In this document: piece by piece, positions 45,673 to 57,799 of the stretch
How positions within the stretch are numbered: the first letter of the stretch is position 1
Layout of the letters: every line of letters begins with the position of its first letter
Source of the DNA: Sanguinoderma infundibulare
Taxonomy: Eukaryota; Basidiomycota; Agaricomycetes; Polyporales; Polyporaceae
Direction of reading: 5' to 3'
NCBI GenBank assembly: GCA_032821775.1
Contig: JAVLRN010000015.1
Span: 1-64,000 of the forward strand
DNA length: 64,000 bases
Made by a program: the position numbers and the translations under genes
The notes under the pieces: generated by a model
Database searches by the model: none
What the model saw: the letters and a program-made list of their open reading frames with translations, nothing else
What the model was told of the DNA's origin: nothing

Positions 45673-46952
45673 GAAATATACGCTTTCACAAGGACTCGAC
45701 GCGATAACTCAGGCTACACCACTGGCAGAGTGACATAATCAGGAAATGAGGAAAGCGAGAAAGCACCGGGCCCGGGGGTGCAAGAAACCGGGGAAAGTTT
45801 CACCACGAAAGCATGGTGGTCCCCAGCTCGCATTGGCACGAGTAGAAAAGGTCTCGTTATGTGAGTCGTGGGTTCCATTCGCTCTGGGGACAGTTGGCTG
45901 AGGAGGAGGAGTAGAAGGAGGAGCCCGGAAGGAAAGGTTGGCATTGAAGTTCGCGTAAGGAACTTCCTGGGCCACGTGGTGTCCGAAGACGGCAACTCAG
46001 ACGCTGGGGTCCCTGAGGACGAAACTTTCTCTACCGTGACTCTCCTCCTTGCGAGGCATTCGCCGCGCATTGCGCTCTTCTAAGCGCCGCCCCTGGTTAG
46101 CGCCCTTTGGGTGCGACACCGAATACTACCTTCTTCTTCTTCTTCCAATGCTAGGGACCTCCGCTTCAGATCCCCACCAGGCTGACAGTGAAATATGCTC
46201 GATTAAATTATGTGAATTCAACTTGAAGCGGCGCAAACACAACAGTATTAAAGTGCCAGTCTAAGCGGTACGACTCCAACATAACTAGACGTGACACTCT
46301 CGGGGGTGGCTATGTGGTGAAGATTCGGAAGAGGTGTGTGCGTGAGGGGTTACTGATCGCGACTAGCGACGGCGCTGACTGCGGTGGGCCCAAGTAGATC
46401 ATATGTAGACAATTTATCACAGTAAGGTACTTAGGTACTCAGGGAGCCGCTGGGATCTTTATGTTGGACTTATTACGTTCGGGCCGTATACGAGCCCAGA
46501 TCGATCGACACCGAAGCAGTGCGCTGAAGCGCGACAAGAAGACGAATGCCGCACGCTTCTGGTGTTGCCATGCCGCTCCGCCGCTGGACCACAATAGGAA
46601 GACAAGTCCAGGGACGCGCAAGTACTGACTGTTGCGTTGCAGGTCGTGCTCACGATCGTGTAAGAACTTCACGCCAATTTCTCCAATATCCAGAATGGGA
46701 TAAGCATCCTCATAGCAGTAATGCTTAAGCTTCAGCCCAGGCATGGCCGCTGTTGGAACAGTGGTGTCCTAATGGTGCCACTATTCAATGCACATTGCGT
46801 TCGAAAGAATATACAGTAATTAAACAAATTGATTATTGGAATGAGCAGGATACAGATAGTGTAGCCGAATCAAAGACAAAGTCAAGACAGAACGCCATAA
46901 TACACGTCAACGCAGAACCCCAACAACTCTAGCCGTAGCTTCCACCCCGTCA
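45673..46952. other. Spacer with dispersed repeat fragments
   Basis: Contains 46415-46495 and 46615-46690, the inverted partners of segments at 40405-40485 and 39225-39300. From about 46720 it is similar to the 3' flank of the other FunK1 gene (54430-54640), including ATTCAATGC-CAT-CGCGTTCGAAAG. So the FunK1 duplication includes about 0.2 kb of 3' flank. No gene recognised. Confidence 0.55.
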
Positions 46953-49517
46953 TTATTTACGCTGAGTCTTGCGCCGATCCTGAGAGACGTACTCCCGGGG
47001 CCCATCATCTGAGGATGGCCAGCCATCGCTGGCAAGAGCTTGATTGAAGAGCTTCAGGACGATGTCGTAATCCAGAGCCCTTCCGGGAGCCTTTTTGGTA
47101 GAAGCGATTAAGGCTGTAAGCTTTCGCATCAACTTGGTGAAAGGGCGATTTCCAACGATCTTGATGTCTTCGCCCTCAGAGAAGACCCAGTAGTGCTTTG
47201 ACATGACCGCGTCCTCGGAGTTTGCTTGCTTGAAAACTTTAGCGCACTTCTCTTCTCTGAGCTTGCGCTGCCGCGCGGAGTCGTCGCCCTCGTATACACC
47301 GTCATTGCCCTCGAGCTCGACCCAGTCCGAGTCCGAATCTGAGTCCCAGTCCGCGTCATACTCGTCCACCTTGTGCATAATATAGATGATGTGGCGTAGG
47401 ATAACCCAGAGGAGAGCCCAGTAGAAAGACTCGAGATCGTGGCGAATGGTGTGGACAAGGGGGCTATCACGATCAGTGAGAAGGGCGATGGCCATGAAGA
47501 GAAAAGTCCCCTATGATAGCAGTCAGTACCCGCAGTGTAACGTAATGGAAGGAAGGTAAGTTACTCACAGTTCTCTCCTTGAGAAGTCCAAGAATATCGT
47601 CCGCGCGCAGAAGTTTCTCCAGCGCTTTAGCACCCAGGGTAGAGACATCCTCTTGTGGTACGTCCCGGCTAATGGACGAGTAGTCGAAGTCGTGGATGAA
47701 CCCGCGGAATCGATCTTGTATTAGAGCAGGGTCATCGACGATCAAGATGTTGCCGACGCTAATGTCACGATGGAGGATCCCGCCTTTGCGCATGGCGTCG
47801 CGATGACCTGGACGAAAGCCAGAGTACATCAGCATTGTTCGGACACAAACTGACCCAGTCAAACAAACGGCTTACCGACGATAGCATCTCGGAAGGCGGT
47901 CACGAGCTCCTTGGTGTCCCGGAAGTGTGTGATCGGTCGCCCAACTTCGGCTACCACGAAGCGCATTTGACTCCGTTCCCGGTGCCAGTGCTCAGGCCCA
48001 CGCGCCTGCCGCCACGTGAAAGTCTGCTGCAGTGGTCGATGTGTCGGGAGTTCGACGAGGCGGGTGGACGAAGAGAGCGAGCGGGGAGGCTTTGACGAAG
48101 ACCCAGAATGCGAGGCATCGGCTGTCAGGCGGGTCTTGTGGTGAGCACCATCAGGGGTCGTAGCGTCAGGCTTGCCGTAAAGCGCGGCCTCCCAGAGCTG
48201 CACTTCGCGTTCGCCAAGGTCTCCTCCACAAAGCATGCTTGGAAGGCCCACGCGCTCTTCAACTGGGATGGTGCGCTCTAGACGATCGTAGAAGTCCTTC
48301 TCCGGTCGGCGGGCAAGCTGGCGCCAGGCCTCCTTGATGACGCGCACCTTGAGGTCCTCATCAGAGACAGGCCCGGGCTGGTCGACGAGGCGGTTCTTGA
48401 CACGGTGACGGGTGTCGCGAATACCGTACCAAACGGTGGTTGCACGAGAGAAGAGACGTCCGTTGACGTCGAGAACCTTGAACGCGATGTATGTCTTGGC
48501 CGCATCATCGCTCGCATCGTCCAGGACACGGAGAGAACGCGCCTCGGAGAGGACAAGATCCTTCGTGTCGACCTTAGCAAGTTCGAGGCGCTTGCGCAAC
48601 CACTTTTCGTCTGCATCGGTCAATCGTCGGACAGTGGGGTCCCAACCGACGAACGGCCCGTCTTCGGTCGGGTGAACGAACCGCCAAAAGAACTCTTGGA
48701 CGATCTTGAGCCCCTCGGGCTTCTTGAGGCTCATGGGCTTGGAGACAACAGCGCCGGAGCGGTCGAAACGGCAGATACGCACGATGTCGCCATAGATCCC
48801 GAAGATAAAGGCGCAGTGCAGACCATGTGCATGCATGAGGTTGCGAGCATTGACGGCCAGCAGCACGAGAGTCTTGGAATCCTGGATTCCTTTTCTCTGG
48901 AACGGGTCTTCTTTGCGATTGGACTTTGCCTCCATGATCATCGAGAAGTCGAACCAGTCATGTTCGTCCTCTTGGTCGAGCTTCTTACCGGGAAAGGAGA
49001 CTGAAATGTCAGGATACGTGGGGTGGTGGTTTTGCGCGAACGCAGAGAAGGGAAAGTGCTGTATAGTCTTGTGGCAATCCATGAAGGAGGGGCGTTTCTT
49101 CTTGGGAAACGAAGCTACGAGGGTGTTTAGACCTTCGAGCTAAGGAGAGATAAGTCTGTGAGTCTGTGTTCGTGGTCGTTGGGAACAGCGGCGACGTACC
49201 AGGTGAGCATAGTCATCCACCTCACGACCCATTTGAGGCTTCCATTGGGCGAACGCACCTGTGATGTCCCCCGATGGCACAGATTGCGCGTGCGACGGAA
49301 CGTACTTGCGCAGGAAGTCTTCAGGACTGTCGTTGGTGCGGTTGAGCTTCTGGTCAAGCTCCTGGATCCAGTCGTCGAGAGCGCCGTCCTTGGGAACGTC
49401 TTCCCGGGTGACATGATGATTAGTCGACTTGGAGAAAGGAGTTGACGTTAGGCCACTCATACCTGAGACGCAGAAGCAGAAGAGGGTATTGTGGATCCCA
49501 CCAGTTGAGAGAGACAT
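46953..49517 (-). CDS. FunK1-type fungal protein kinase A, 771 aa
   Basis: Five exons (49517-49463, 49399-49200, 49139-47876, 47807-47569, 47510-46953) sum to 2316 nt with an intact frame. FunK1 kinases are a fungal-specific, expanded family with an N-terminal extension and a divergent kinase fold. Visible here are DWFDFSMIMEAK and FGIYGDIVRICRFDRSGAV in the N-terminal part, FKVLDVNGRLFSRATTVWYG with a candidate ATP-site Lys in VRVIKEAW, the catalytic loop GILHRDISVGNILI, and DFDYSS in place of DFG. The C-lobe helix ESFYWALLWVILRH is followed by an Asp/Ser/Glu-rich insert and a basic end KTQRK. The first intron (63 nt) is in frame, so an unspliced form would add 21 residues. A paralogue with the same exon plan lies at 54647-57716. 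Confidence 0.9.
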
Positions 49518-49784
49518 TTAGTACTGTTTGAGGAGCTGCGGATTAGAGGTGATTGAGAGAAACGTTTTATACTATTCGAGGAGCGGCGGAGTAGAGGTGG
49601 TGGTGACGGTTGAGGTTGAGCAATGGACGGAGAACAAGCGCTAATGAGAACGGCCCATACTGCAAGCCGCACGGGTCAGCTACGTATGTGGCGCAGACGC
49701 CCATCATTTGCCGCGTGCACATGTCAGTCCCCTAGTCACCTCGAGGCCTAGCGAAGAAAACTAGGTCTGATAGCTTGTATAACA
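49518..49784. other. 5' flank of FunK1 kinase A
   Basis: Similar to the flank upstream of kinase B (57717-57795), up to the phrase GCTAATGAGAACGGCC, after which the two diverge. The duplication therefore included only about 0.13 kb of promoter. Confidence 0.55.
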
Positions 49785-50150
49785 GGCGGCATCGTCAAGC
49801 ACTACAAGGACGAAAAGGTGAACCACTGCTCGTTCACGAACGGGGGAGGGATAGCTGAATCGTTCATGGGGGTGCCCCTTGCCCAGTGGATCGCAGGCTA
49901 CAGCCCTATAAACGAGCCAGCCTACGAGCAGCACAGCAGGCTCAGCAACTTCTACGATGGCGTCCGCGCAGCAATGACCCGGACCATATCCTCTTCCTAG
50001 ACGGGAGCGTATACGCGACGGACTTCTCTGGCTTCCCCGAGGATGCGGGGACGTAATGGACGAATACCGCGTACGCGATCCACGACTACTCCCTCTACGG
50101 CTTCCCCGACGCCCCAGAGCCGTACGCACACACGGAGAAGTAGCAAGCAT
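49785..50150 (+). pseudogene. GH5 glycoside hydrolase fragment
   Basis: Fragments of a fungal GH5 (cellulase-superfamily) enzyme lie in two frames. The first contains AGYSPINEPAYEQHSRLSNF, where the Glu after Asn is the acid/base residue of GH5. The second reads DHILFLDGSVYATDFSGF and, after a stop, YAIHDYSLYGFPDAPEPYA. Only about 120 residues remain out of several hundred, with a frameshift and two in-frame stops. The type resembles basidiomycete GH5 enzymes acting on glucans or glycolipids. It is wedged between FunK1 kinase A and RRP42. Confidence 0.7.
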
Positions 50151-50248
50151 GTACGAGCGAGAGCATGCGAAGCAGGCGGAATCAAGCTAGGAAAAACGTA
50201 CAGTGTACATTTTGTCATACTTTTGATATCGTCACTGTTGTAAACGGT

Positions 50249-51593
50249 CTACCGGAGTGCGGCAAATCCGTCTCTAGCCATAGCGTTCCTTCTAACGTCC
50301 TCTTCGCGGAGTTTGGATTCTAGAGCTGAGAACAACTCGCTTGCATACTTCTCGCCATCCTAAACGTGGGTCAGCATGCATACAGGCGAAGACGATGAGA
50401 GACGAACTGCGATGCAAGACTTGAGCAATGCCAAATCCACCTCTCCAGGACCAGATACACGCATGAGTTGTAGCGTTGGAGGAGCAGAAGGAGGGAAAGA
50501 GAACGCCAGGTGAAGACGAAGGGGTATTAATGCTTCTTCGGTGAGTGTGGCGTCGAGAAGGTGGACGGGAGGTAGCTGCGGGATACCTGCGTTGTAAATG
50601 CATACATGCAGAGCCGAAAGAAGAGGGAGCACGCACCAGGTTGAGAGTAACGCAGACAGGCCACCGTTCCTGCCCTTTCAAAATTTCTCCCTCGTCCCAG
50701 TAGTCGGGAAGCTCGAAGTCTGCCGCGGTCCTCGCCATCTCGCGTGTATCGAACCCACTCGTTCCCTGGTCTACGTCCATCGAGTCTGCGATCTCTTTCG
50801 CTGCAGCCTTGGAGCCTTCCGGAGCCCGGTACTCTACGGGGCGCGTCCGCGGCACCTTTGTGTCCCATAGAGCCGCCCTCGCGGCCATGAAGAGCGCATC
50901 GACGATGTTCCCAGAGTCTGTGAGGATGAGCGCATCAAGGTTGGGCAGCCACGCTTTTCGTCCAGGCAGGATTGTGAGATTCGACAGGTGAAGAGAGGGG
51001 TGCGCGAATGTTTGGTGAAGGAAGACGGTGAGATCATGCTGGAGCTCGTCCAGCACGTTGGAGGAGAGATGGGGATATGCAGACGGCGAACTATCTTTCG
51101 AATATTGAATGCTCAGAGTGTATAGATCGCAGGGGATCACGTACCATGTAACCGAACAAATCACTCTGCCTCCATCCACCCCGTCAGCAGATCCGACATC
51201 CTCGACCTCGGGCTTGACGGCAGCCAAAATCTCCGTTCCTCCTCCGTCCTCGCGAGCCGCCTTTTCGATGTTGAGCCTCGCACTCCCATTAGCCAGAGGT
51301 GCTACGCCGGTCTCAAGCAAGACCATCCGGAAGTTGAGTAAAGACCGCCCATCAGCCCGCAGTGGTGACGTTGTCTGGAGAGATGCCTGGATAAATGCGC
51401 GCTCTGACTTGGAGCTGTTGCCATATTGCCGACGAAAGGGAGATGCAAAATAGTCGAAGCTGCAGCTCAAGAGACCAGGATGGAAAAGCGTCGTGGACGT
51501 GATGAACGGTGATCTCGCTTGCGGTCGGGCGTTACGGTTTCCATATTCAGGATCGTCACTGTGCTCTCCTCCTCCGCCTCCTCCAAAGCTCAT
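50249..51593 (-). CDS. RRP42: Exosome complex core subunit RRP42 (RNase PH-like)
   Basis: Rrp42 is one of six RNase PH-like ring proteins of the RNA exosome (nucleus and cytoplasm, 3'-5' RNA processing and decay). Exons: 51593-51145, 51090-50637, 50575-50408, 50359-50249. Conserved text includes KSERAFIQASLQ, LRADGRSLLNFR, ICSVT joined across an intron to CSPSAYPHLSSNVLDELQ, LDALILTDSGNIVDALFMAA and, before the second intron, YWDEGEILKGQERWPVCVTL. The C-terminal part LPPVHLLDATLTEEALIPLR follows, with a final exon ending LR and TAG. About 70 residues ahead of KSERAF are unusual for the family (Gly-rich, MSFGGGGGG), so the true start could be in another small exon. The third intron uses a weak donor, GTTCGT. 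Confidence 0.88.
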
Positions 51594-51841
51594 CCATTCC
51601 TCTCTTCCAATATGCTCTTTGCAGACCTGGCGGAAGGGCTCTGGAAGCATATGCTATCGATTATTCGCCTTCTATCTCCGCCATGGTTGCTGACGACCGT
51701 CGATTCAGATCCAGCTGGGGCTGGCACTGGCAGTCAGCCTCCCCAAGAAACATACTTCAGACGTCCGGTTTCACTCTTGTTCAGCACCCGCCTCTTCTCC
51801 AATCCCTCCACCATCCCCTCCCTTTCACCCGCATCCTCTCT
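51594..51841. promoter_or_regulatory. Divergent promoter, RRP42 and membrane-protein gene
   Basis: 248 bp between the RRP42 start (51593, minus) and the ATG at 51842 (plus). CT-rich tracts near 51790-51835 look like a fungal transcription-start region for the plus-strand gene. A shared or overlapping promoter is inferred from the spacing. Confidence 0.5.
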
Positions 51842-52705
51842 ATGGCTTCCGTCGTCGCACAGGCCACCCGTCCCCTCTCCGGCCTGACTGCCGTATTCGT
51901 GGTGTTCGTGACCGTCCTCGCCGCTATCACCACCTGGGTCCTTTTCGCTCGTCGTCGTCGCCTCCGACTTCTTGTCCCACCCACTACTCAGGTGGAGGCC
52001 CAAGTCCAGGTTGAAATCCCGGTTGAGAAGATTCAAGACGCTACTCCCGCGGCGTCTTCAAGCTGTCCGGTCCTCCCCTTCCCCGTGACTGCGTCTCCCG
52101 CTCGATCATCGTCGGACTCCTGGGTTCAACGTATGGTGGGGAAACATCGCGCGAAGTCTCAGTCCCCTGCCAAGAAGGAGACGAAGTGGTTCGCGTTCGA
52201 CTCTAACGAGACTCTCGCCACCCTGGACCACGACCCGCTTGAGGACGACCACTGTGATGTTCCCCCCACGTCCAAGCACGCTGAGGATGGCTCTTTGGAA
52301 GCATCGGCCCCCTCTCTTGCCAGTGGGACGACAAGCCCGGCTTTCTCCCGTGGGGCGCAGACGCCTATTTCCTGTGTCGTCAACGCGCCGGCAGTGCGCA
52401 AGCCAGACGCCTCTTTCTCCTCGGACGACTACAAGATCGACCTCGGTGACATCAAGATCAACAGCGAGCGATATGCGGCACTTATCTACGCCATCTCTGC
52501 CTCGTTCTCCGCCTCGACCCTCGGGCTCCCTACAAACTCGTCTTCCGAGGACAGCTCCCCTGCCCCGAGCGACTGTGACCATGACTCATTCCGCGACAGC
52601 GACAGCTCTCATTTCGAAGACGAGGACAACCACGAGTGGAATCTCGGGACCCTCACTGTCCACGAGAGCGACTCGCTGTGCGAGCACTCCATCTTCGCGA
52701 TCTAA
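51842..52705 (+). CDS. Single-pass membrane protein with acidic Ser-rich tail, 287 aa
   Basis: An intronless frame from ATG 51842 to TAA. The same frame is open upstream to 51509, but that part overlaps the RRP42 coding strand and the divergent promoter. One membrane helix, FVVFVTVLAAITTWVLF (about residues 18-35), is followed directly by RRRRLR, a stop-transfer signal. Topology is thus a short outside N-terminus and a cytosolic tail. The tail of about 245 residues is polar and probably disordered, rich in Ser, Asp and Pro, with a conserved-looking patch YKIDLGDIKINSERYAALIY and a very acidic end. I do not recognise the family. Confidence 0.65.
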   Translation: MASVVAQATRPLSGLTAVFVVFVTVLAAITTWVLFARRRRLRLLVPPTTQVEAQVQVEIPVEKIQDATPAASSSCPVLPFPVTASPARSSSDSWVQRMVGKHRAKSQSPAKKETKWFAFDSNETLATLDHDPLEDDHCDVPPTSKHAEDGSLEASAPSLASGTTSPAFSRGAQTPISCVVNAPAVRKPDASFSSDDYKIDLGDIKINSERYAALIYAISASFSASTLGLPTNSSSEDSSPAPSDCDHDSFRDSDSSHFEDEDNHEWNLGTLTVHESDSLCEHSIFAI

Positions 52706-54120
52706 CTGCCGACATCCCATTCGTTCCCCACGAGTCTACCCGACACCCATCCACTTGTACGTGAACTGCCAACAGCCAACATCCCTTCTCGGATGGATCC
52801 CCTATCCTCATGCGGATATCTTGCAAGACTACGACCCGATCGCATACTCATAGCTTGCAGCGACTTCCGGTGTATGCGTTCTATCACTCATCCCTCAGTG
52901 CGGCTTGACTCTTTGTATGTCTACGAGACTGGAGAGCCCCAGATCATATTGAATTGCATCATCTTTCTCTCTTTTCCCTCGTGAGGTTCTCGCCCGAAAT
53001 GCCGTGCCGAAGGCCTGTGCGTAGTCGTGAAGATAGCGGGACCGCCCACCAACTGCTTCTGTCTCTGTAAACCTAACCGGCTCAACGAGCACGTATGTGG
53101 GGCCAAGTTGCGATGTCTTTTCCCGGTGAATCCCAGGCGACAACGGGCCGGCCACGACCGCCCTACATAAGGCAATCCAGACGCTCGCAGCTTCCACAAC
53201 ATTTAGTCGAGACGATCGTATGTTTTCATGATCTTTGAAAGTATCACTGATACTGTTTGTCCGGATGCTGCAACTGTGCAATCATCGTGACAAGTTTCCC
53301 CCCACATCGCAAATTCCGGAGTTCAAAATACGCGCGAAGGTGAGTGTCTACGTGCACACATGCTCCCATTGAGAATACTGAGCTGCTCCATTAAAGACGC
53401 ATTTCCACCGCTGTTCCTACCTCGTGTCCCGCCCTGACATCTGATCCCTTCTGCTCCCGCCTGGGGATAGGACCTTGACTTCGAACGTCTTTAACGGTCA
53501 GTGGCGGCCATAGCATTCCACCCCGGTCCTCGGGGTGCTCCCTTCGTCCCACATGACAGCGTCAACACATCTGTCGCAAGCATTCGACAGAATCGAAGTA
53601 ATCAGTCGTCCGATGTTCCAAAAAGCCCAACATTTACCGGCCAAGCTCGTAATCACGCAGTCACAGCCTTCTTGCCATCGTCATCTCTCCAGGCTGACAT
53701 TTGTGCAGCACAGGAGGCGTAATGAGCCACAACTGGGAGGGTATCTGATGATAACTTTACACTCCTTGCTCCTACCATCCAGACCTCCGCTCGAACGGTC
53801 GATGACGGGCTGGAGGGTATGGGAGAAACCCTCGCCGAATCGATGAGTCTGAGTCCCCAGATATAGGCGCGGGATTCGAAGAGGGTCTGTACGTACTGCA
53901 AGCGATAAACGGATGACTGCGATCAATGTCGACTTGAACATTGCGTGGAACAACTTGACCGTCTGAAGGCATGGTTCCTGAAAGCGTACGTCCAATCTGA
54001 GCCACCTCCGCATACATACAGATATTACAGAGCGGTGTCTGGAGGCCCCATCAATAAATTCGCGTGGCTTGGTTGATCGGAGCCGGCGCTTGGTAGCTGA
54101 CCCGTGCGGTTTGCAGTAGG
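52706..54120. other. No gene recognised
   Basis: 1.4 kb between the membrane-protein gene and the FunK1 B region. Frames are short and without domains. I see no strong repeat. Confidence 0.4.
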
Positions 54121-54390
54121 CCCAATCAACACGCGTCACTAGGCGCGCGCGATCGGCCCTACCTTTGAGGGAAACAGGCGCCAGCGAGCACATTCCGAGA
54201 CTCCGCGCCGGCTCAGCGGCACGGCATCCGGAACTTGAAGCGCCCAGGCGAAAAAAATCGCGTTTTCCGTATCATTGTGAAAGAGGCTGTAAATTGACAT
54301 CGGATTTGGCTCACCGGCTGTGCCATAGGAGGCCAGATGGTGTCCTGGACCAAGCTGACTTTGAATGTTATGGGTTCCTGCAGTTTCCTG
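54121..54390. repeat. Direct repeat flanking FunK1 B, downstream copy
   Basis: Two parts, 54121-54170 (CAACACGCGTCAcTAGGCGC...) and 54299-54390 (GATTTGGCTCACCGGCTGTG... to CCTGCAGTTTCC), match 57800-57959 in the same orientation. About 100 bp of extra sequence separates the parts here. At 57.8 kb this block is the upstream region of FunK1 B, so the copy here is probably the 5' flank of a further FunK1 copy that has been lost. Confidence 0.75.
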
Positions 54391-54646
54391 GCAGTGGGGG
54401 TGGTAAGCATCCTCCGAATGGCAATAATGCCCAAGCTTCAGCCCAGGCACGACCGATGCCTAGAAGGTGCCACGATTCAATGCGCATCGCGTTCGAAAGG
54501 AATATACGATAATTAAACAACTTGATTATTAGAATGAGCAGGATACAGATAGTGTGGCCGAACCAAAGACAGAGTCAAGGGAGAACGCCGTAATACACCT
54601 TCAACACAAACCCCAACAACTGTAGCCATAGCTCTCCGCATCGCCA

Positions 54647-57600
54647 TCATTTACGCTGAGTCTTCTTCTCCATCAAGAGCTTTGGCTTATCCTGAGGAAC
54701 GACCGCGTTGGCTGCGTTCGCGCTTCGAGTTGCACGGCTGAGCTTCGAGGATCTCACAAGGGAAGCGATGGCTGCGCTCGCGCGTTTAGCCGCGGCACGG
54801 GTAGGCCTCTGTGGCTCGCTCCGTGAAGGGCCTGGAAGAGGAGCGACCGCGTTGGCTGCATTCGCGATTCGATCCCTGAGCAGCCCCTGAGCAGGCAACC
54901 TGGCTCCCGCCAAGTTGATCTGCGCCTCACTCCGATCCATAGCCCGATCCTCAGCCCGAATCCTAGCCCTCTCTTCGGCGTCAGCTTTGGCCCTGGCGGC
55001 GGGATCCTTTGGCTCCAAAGTCAGGTCTTCGAAGGCCTTAGCAAAGTCGATGGCGGGAAGAGGACGAATGGAATAGAGTTGATCGTCGACCGCATCCCAC
55101 GCCTCGTCAACGGATCCGTCATCCTCTACGGCTGGGCCGTCCTCGTCGCATTCGTCCGTGTTGACCGCGCGCTCTTTCCCCTTGCCGAGGTCGGGTTCGG
55201 GACCTTCGAAGGACAACTCGTTGACCGCTCTCAGGTTCGGAGGGATGTACTCGAGAGGCCCATCGGAGGAGGATGGCCAGCGGTCGCTGGCGACGGCGTC
55301 ATTGAAGAAATTCAGGACGGTGTCGTAATCCACCTTCCCTGGGATCCTCATGGCAAGTAGCGATCCAAATGCCTGCATCAGCTCAGTAAGAGGGCGATTG
55401 CCAGGGATCTGGATCCTGTGACAGGCCCGGAAAATCCAGGAATCCTTTGCGGAGAGAGCCTCCCGTGCGTTTCCCTGCATGAAGACCTCAGCGCAAATTT
55501 GTTCCCTGTCCTGCGTAGTGTTGGCCCCGGCGTCTGTGACTTCAACCTCGATCTCGTCCTCTTCGTAAGAGTCGAAGGTGTCGAGATACGCAATACAGAT
55601 GATGTGCCGCAAGATGATCCACAACATGACCCAGTAGAAACACTCTAGATCATGACGAATGGAGTGGACGATAGGCTTGAGCGGGCGCGCCACGAGAAAG
55701 GCCCGCGGCATAAAGAGAAAGGTCCCCTGTTGGCAAAGCAGTCAACACCCGTAGTGAAAGACAATACAAATGAGGCTTGCTCACAGTTCTCTCCTTAAGA
55801 GCCCCATGAATATCGTCCGCGCGCAAGAGTTCTTCCAGCGCTTTGGCAGAAAGGGTAGAGACATCCACTTCCGGTGCTTCCCGGCTAATGGACGAGTAGT
55901 CGAAGTCGTGGATGAAACCACAAAATCGACCTTGCAGAGCAGGGTCGTCGACTATCAGGATGTTGCCGACGCTGATGTCACGATGAAGGATCCCGCCTTT
56001 AGTCATGGCGTCGCGATGGCCTGCACGAAAGCGAGAGTACGTCAGCGTGGGTCTGGCATGACTACACTCAGACGGACAAAGCGCTTACCGATGATAGCAT
56101 CTCGAAAGGCGGTCACCAGCTCCTTCGTGTTTCGGAACTGCGTGATCGGACGTCCGACTTCGTTTACCACAAAGCGCGTGTGGCTCCGCTCCCGGAACCA
56201 GTGCTCGGGACCACGCGCCTGTCGCCATGTGAACGTCTGTTGCAACGGTCGGTGTGCCGGAAGCTCGACGGCGTCGGTCGACGTAGAGAGCGAGGGAGGA
56301 GGCTTTGACGAAGACCCTGAATGCGAGGCGGCAGCAGACAGGCGAGTCTTATGGTGAGAATCGTCAGGGGTCGTAGGGTCAGGCTTGCCGTAAAGCGCAG
56401 CCTCCCAGAGCTGCACTTCGCGTTCGCCAAGGTCTCCTCCACAATCCATGCTTGGAAGGCCCACGCGCTCTTCAACTGGGATGGTGCGCTCTAGACGATC
56501 GTAGAAATCCTTCTCCGGTCGGCGGACAAGCTGGCGCCAGGCCTCCTTGATGACCCGCACCTTGAGGTCATCAGAGACGGGCTGGTCGACGAGGCGGTTC
56601 TTGACACGGTGGCGGGTGTCGCGAATACCGTACCAAACGGTGGTTGCACGAGAGAAGAGACGTCCGTTGACGTCGAGAACCTTGAACGCGATGTATGTCT
56701 TTGCCGCATCATCGCTCGCATCGTCCAGGACACGGAGAGAACGAGCCTCGGAGAGGACAAGATCCGTCGTGTCGACCTTGGCGAGGGCAAGGCGAGCCAA
56801 CAACCACTCTTTGTCCTTCCGAGTCAATCGTCCAACAGTGGGGTCCCAGCCGACGAATGGCCCGTCTTCGGTAGGGTGTACGAACCGCCAAAAGAACTCT
56901 TGGACGATCTTGAGATGCTCCACATCCTTGAGGCTGAGCGGCATCGAGACAACGGCGCCGGAGCGGTCGAAACGGCAGATACGCACGATGTCGCCATAAA
57001 TACCAAAGAGGAAGGCGCAGTCCAGACCATGCGCATGCATGAGGTTGCGAGCATTGACGGCCAGCTGGACGAGAGTCTTGGAATGCTGGAGGCCGGCTTC
57101 CTTGAAAGGGTCTTCTTTGCGTTTGGACTTGGCCTCCATGATCATCGAGAAGTCGAACCAGTTGTGCTCGTTCTCTTGATTGAGCTTCTCACCGGGGAAG
57201 GAGACTGCGATGTCGGGATACGTGGAGTGGTGGTTTTTGGCGAACGCGGAGAAGGGGAAGCGCTGCATAGTCGTGTGGCAATCCATGAAGGAGGGGCGTT
57301 TCTTGGGGGGGAAAGAAGCTACGAGGGCCTTGAAACCTTTGAGCTAAGGCAAGATAAGTTCCTGTCAGCGGTGGTTAGGAACAGTGGCGACGTACCAGAT
57401 GAGGATAGTCATCCACCTCACGGCCCTCCTCGGGTTTCCATTTCGCAAACGCGCTTGTGATCTTGCGGGATGGCAGGGGCGGCGCATGGGACGGGACGTA
57501 CTTGCGCAGAAAATCTTGAGGACTGTCGTCGGTGCGGGTGAGCTTGTGCTTAAGCTCGTTGAGCCAGCCGTCGAGAGCGCCGTCCTTGCGAGCATCTTGC

Positions 57601-57716
57601 ACGGTGACAAGATGATTAGTCGACTTGATGGAGAGAGGAGTTGAATTTACGCCGCTCATACCTGAGCCGCAGGAGCAGAAGAGGGTACTGCTGATTCCAC
57701 CGGTTGAGAGAGACAT
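54647..57716 (-). CDS. FunK1-type fungal protein kinase B, 941 aa
   Basis: The exon plan is the same as in kinase A: 57716-57662, 57595-57396, 57343-56089, 56020-55785, 55726-54647; 2826 nt in frame. N-terminal and kinase parts match kinase A closely (NWFDFSMIMEAK, FGIYGDIVRICRFDRSGAV, FKVLDVNGRLFSRATTVWYG, a VRVIKEAW-type Lys, GILHRDISVGNILI, HDFDYSS). After the C-lobe helix CFYWVMLWIILRH and an acidic insert, it has about 174 more residues than kinase A. They comprise an acidic part, a long Arg/Ala/Glu helix (DAEERARIRAEDRAMD) and a basic Ala-rich end with two NAANAV boxes. Both proteins end in KTQRK, so the extra part was deleted from A or inserted in B without a frameshift. Substrates of FunK1 kinases are unknown. 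Confidence 0.9.
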
Positions 57717-57799
57717 TTTATACTGTTCGAGGAGCTGTGGATTAGAGGTGGTGGTTGAGGTTGAACAATGAACGGAGAACAGGCGCTAATGAGAACGGC

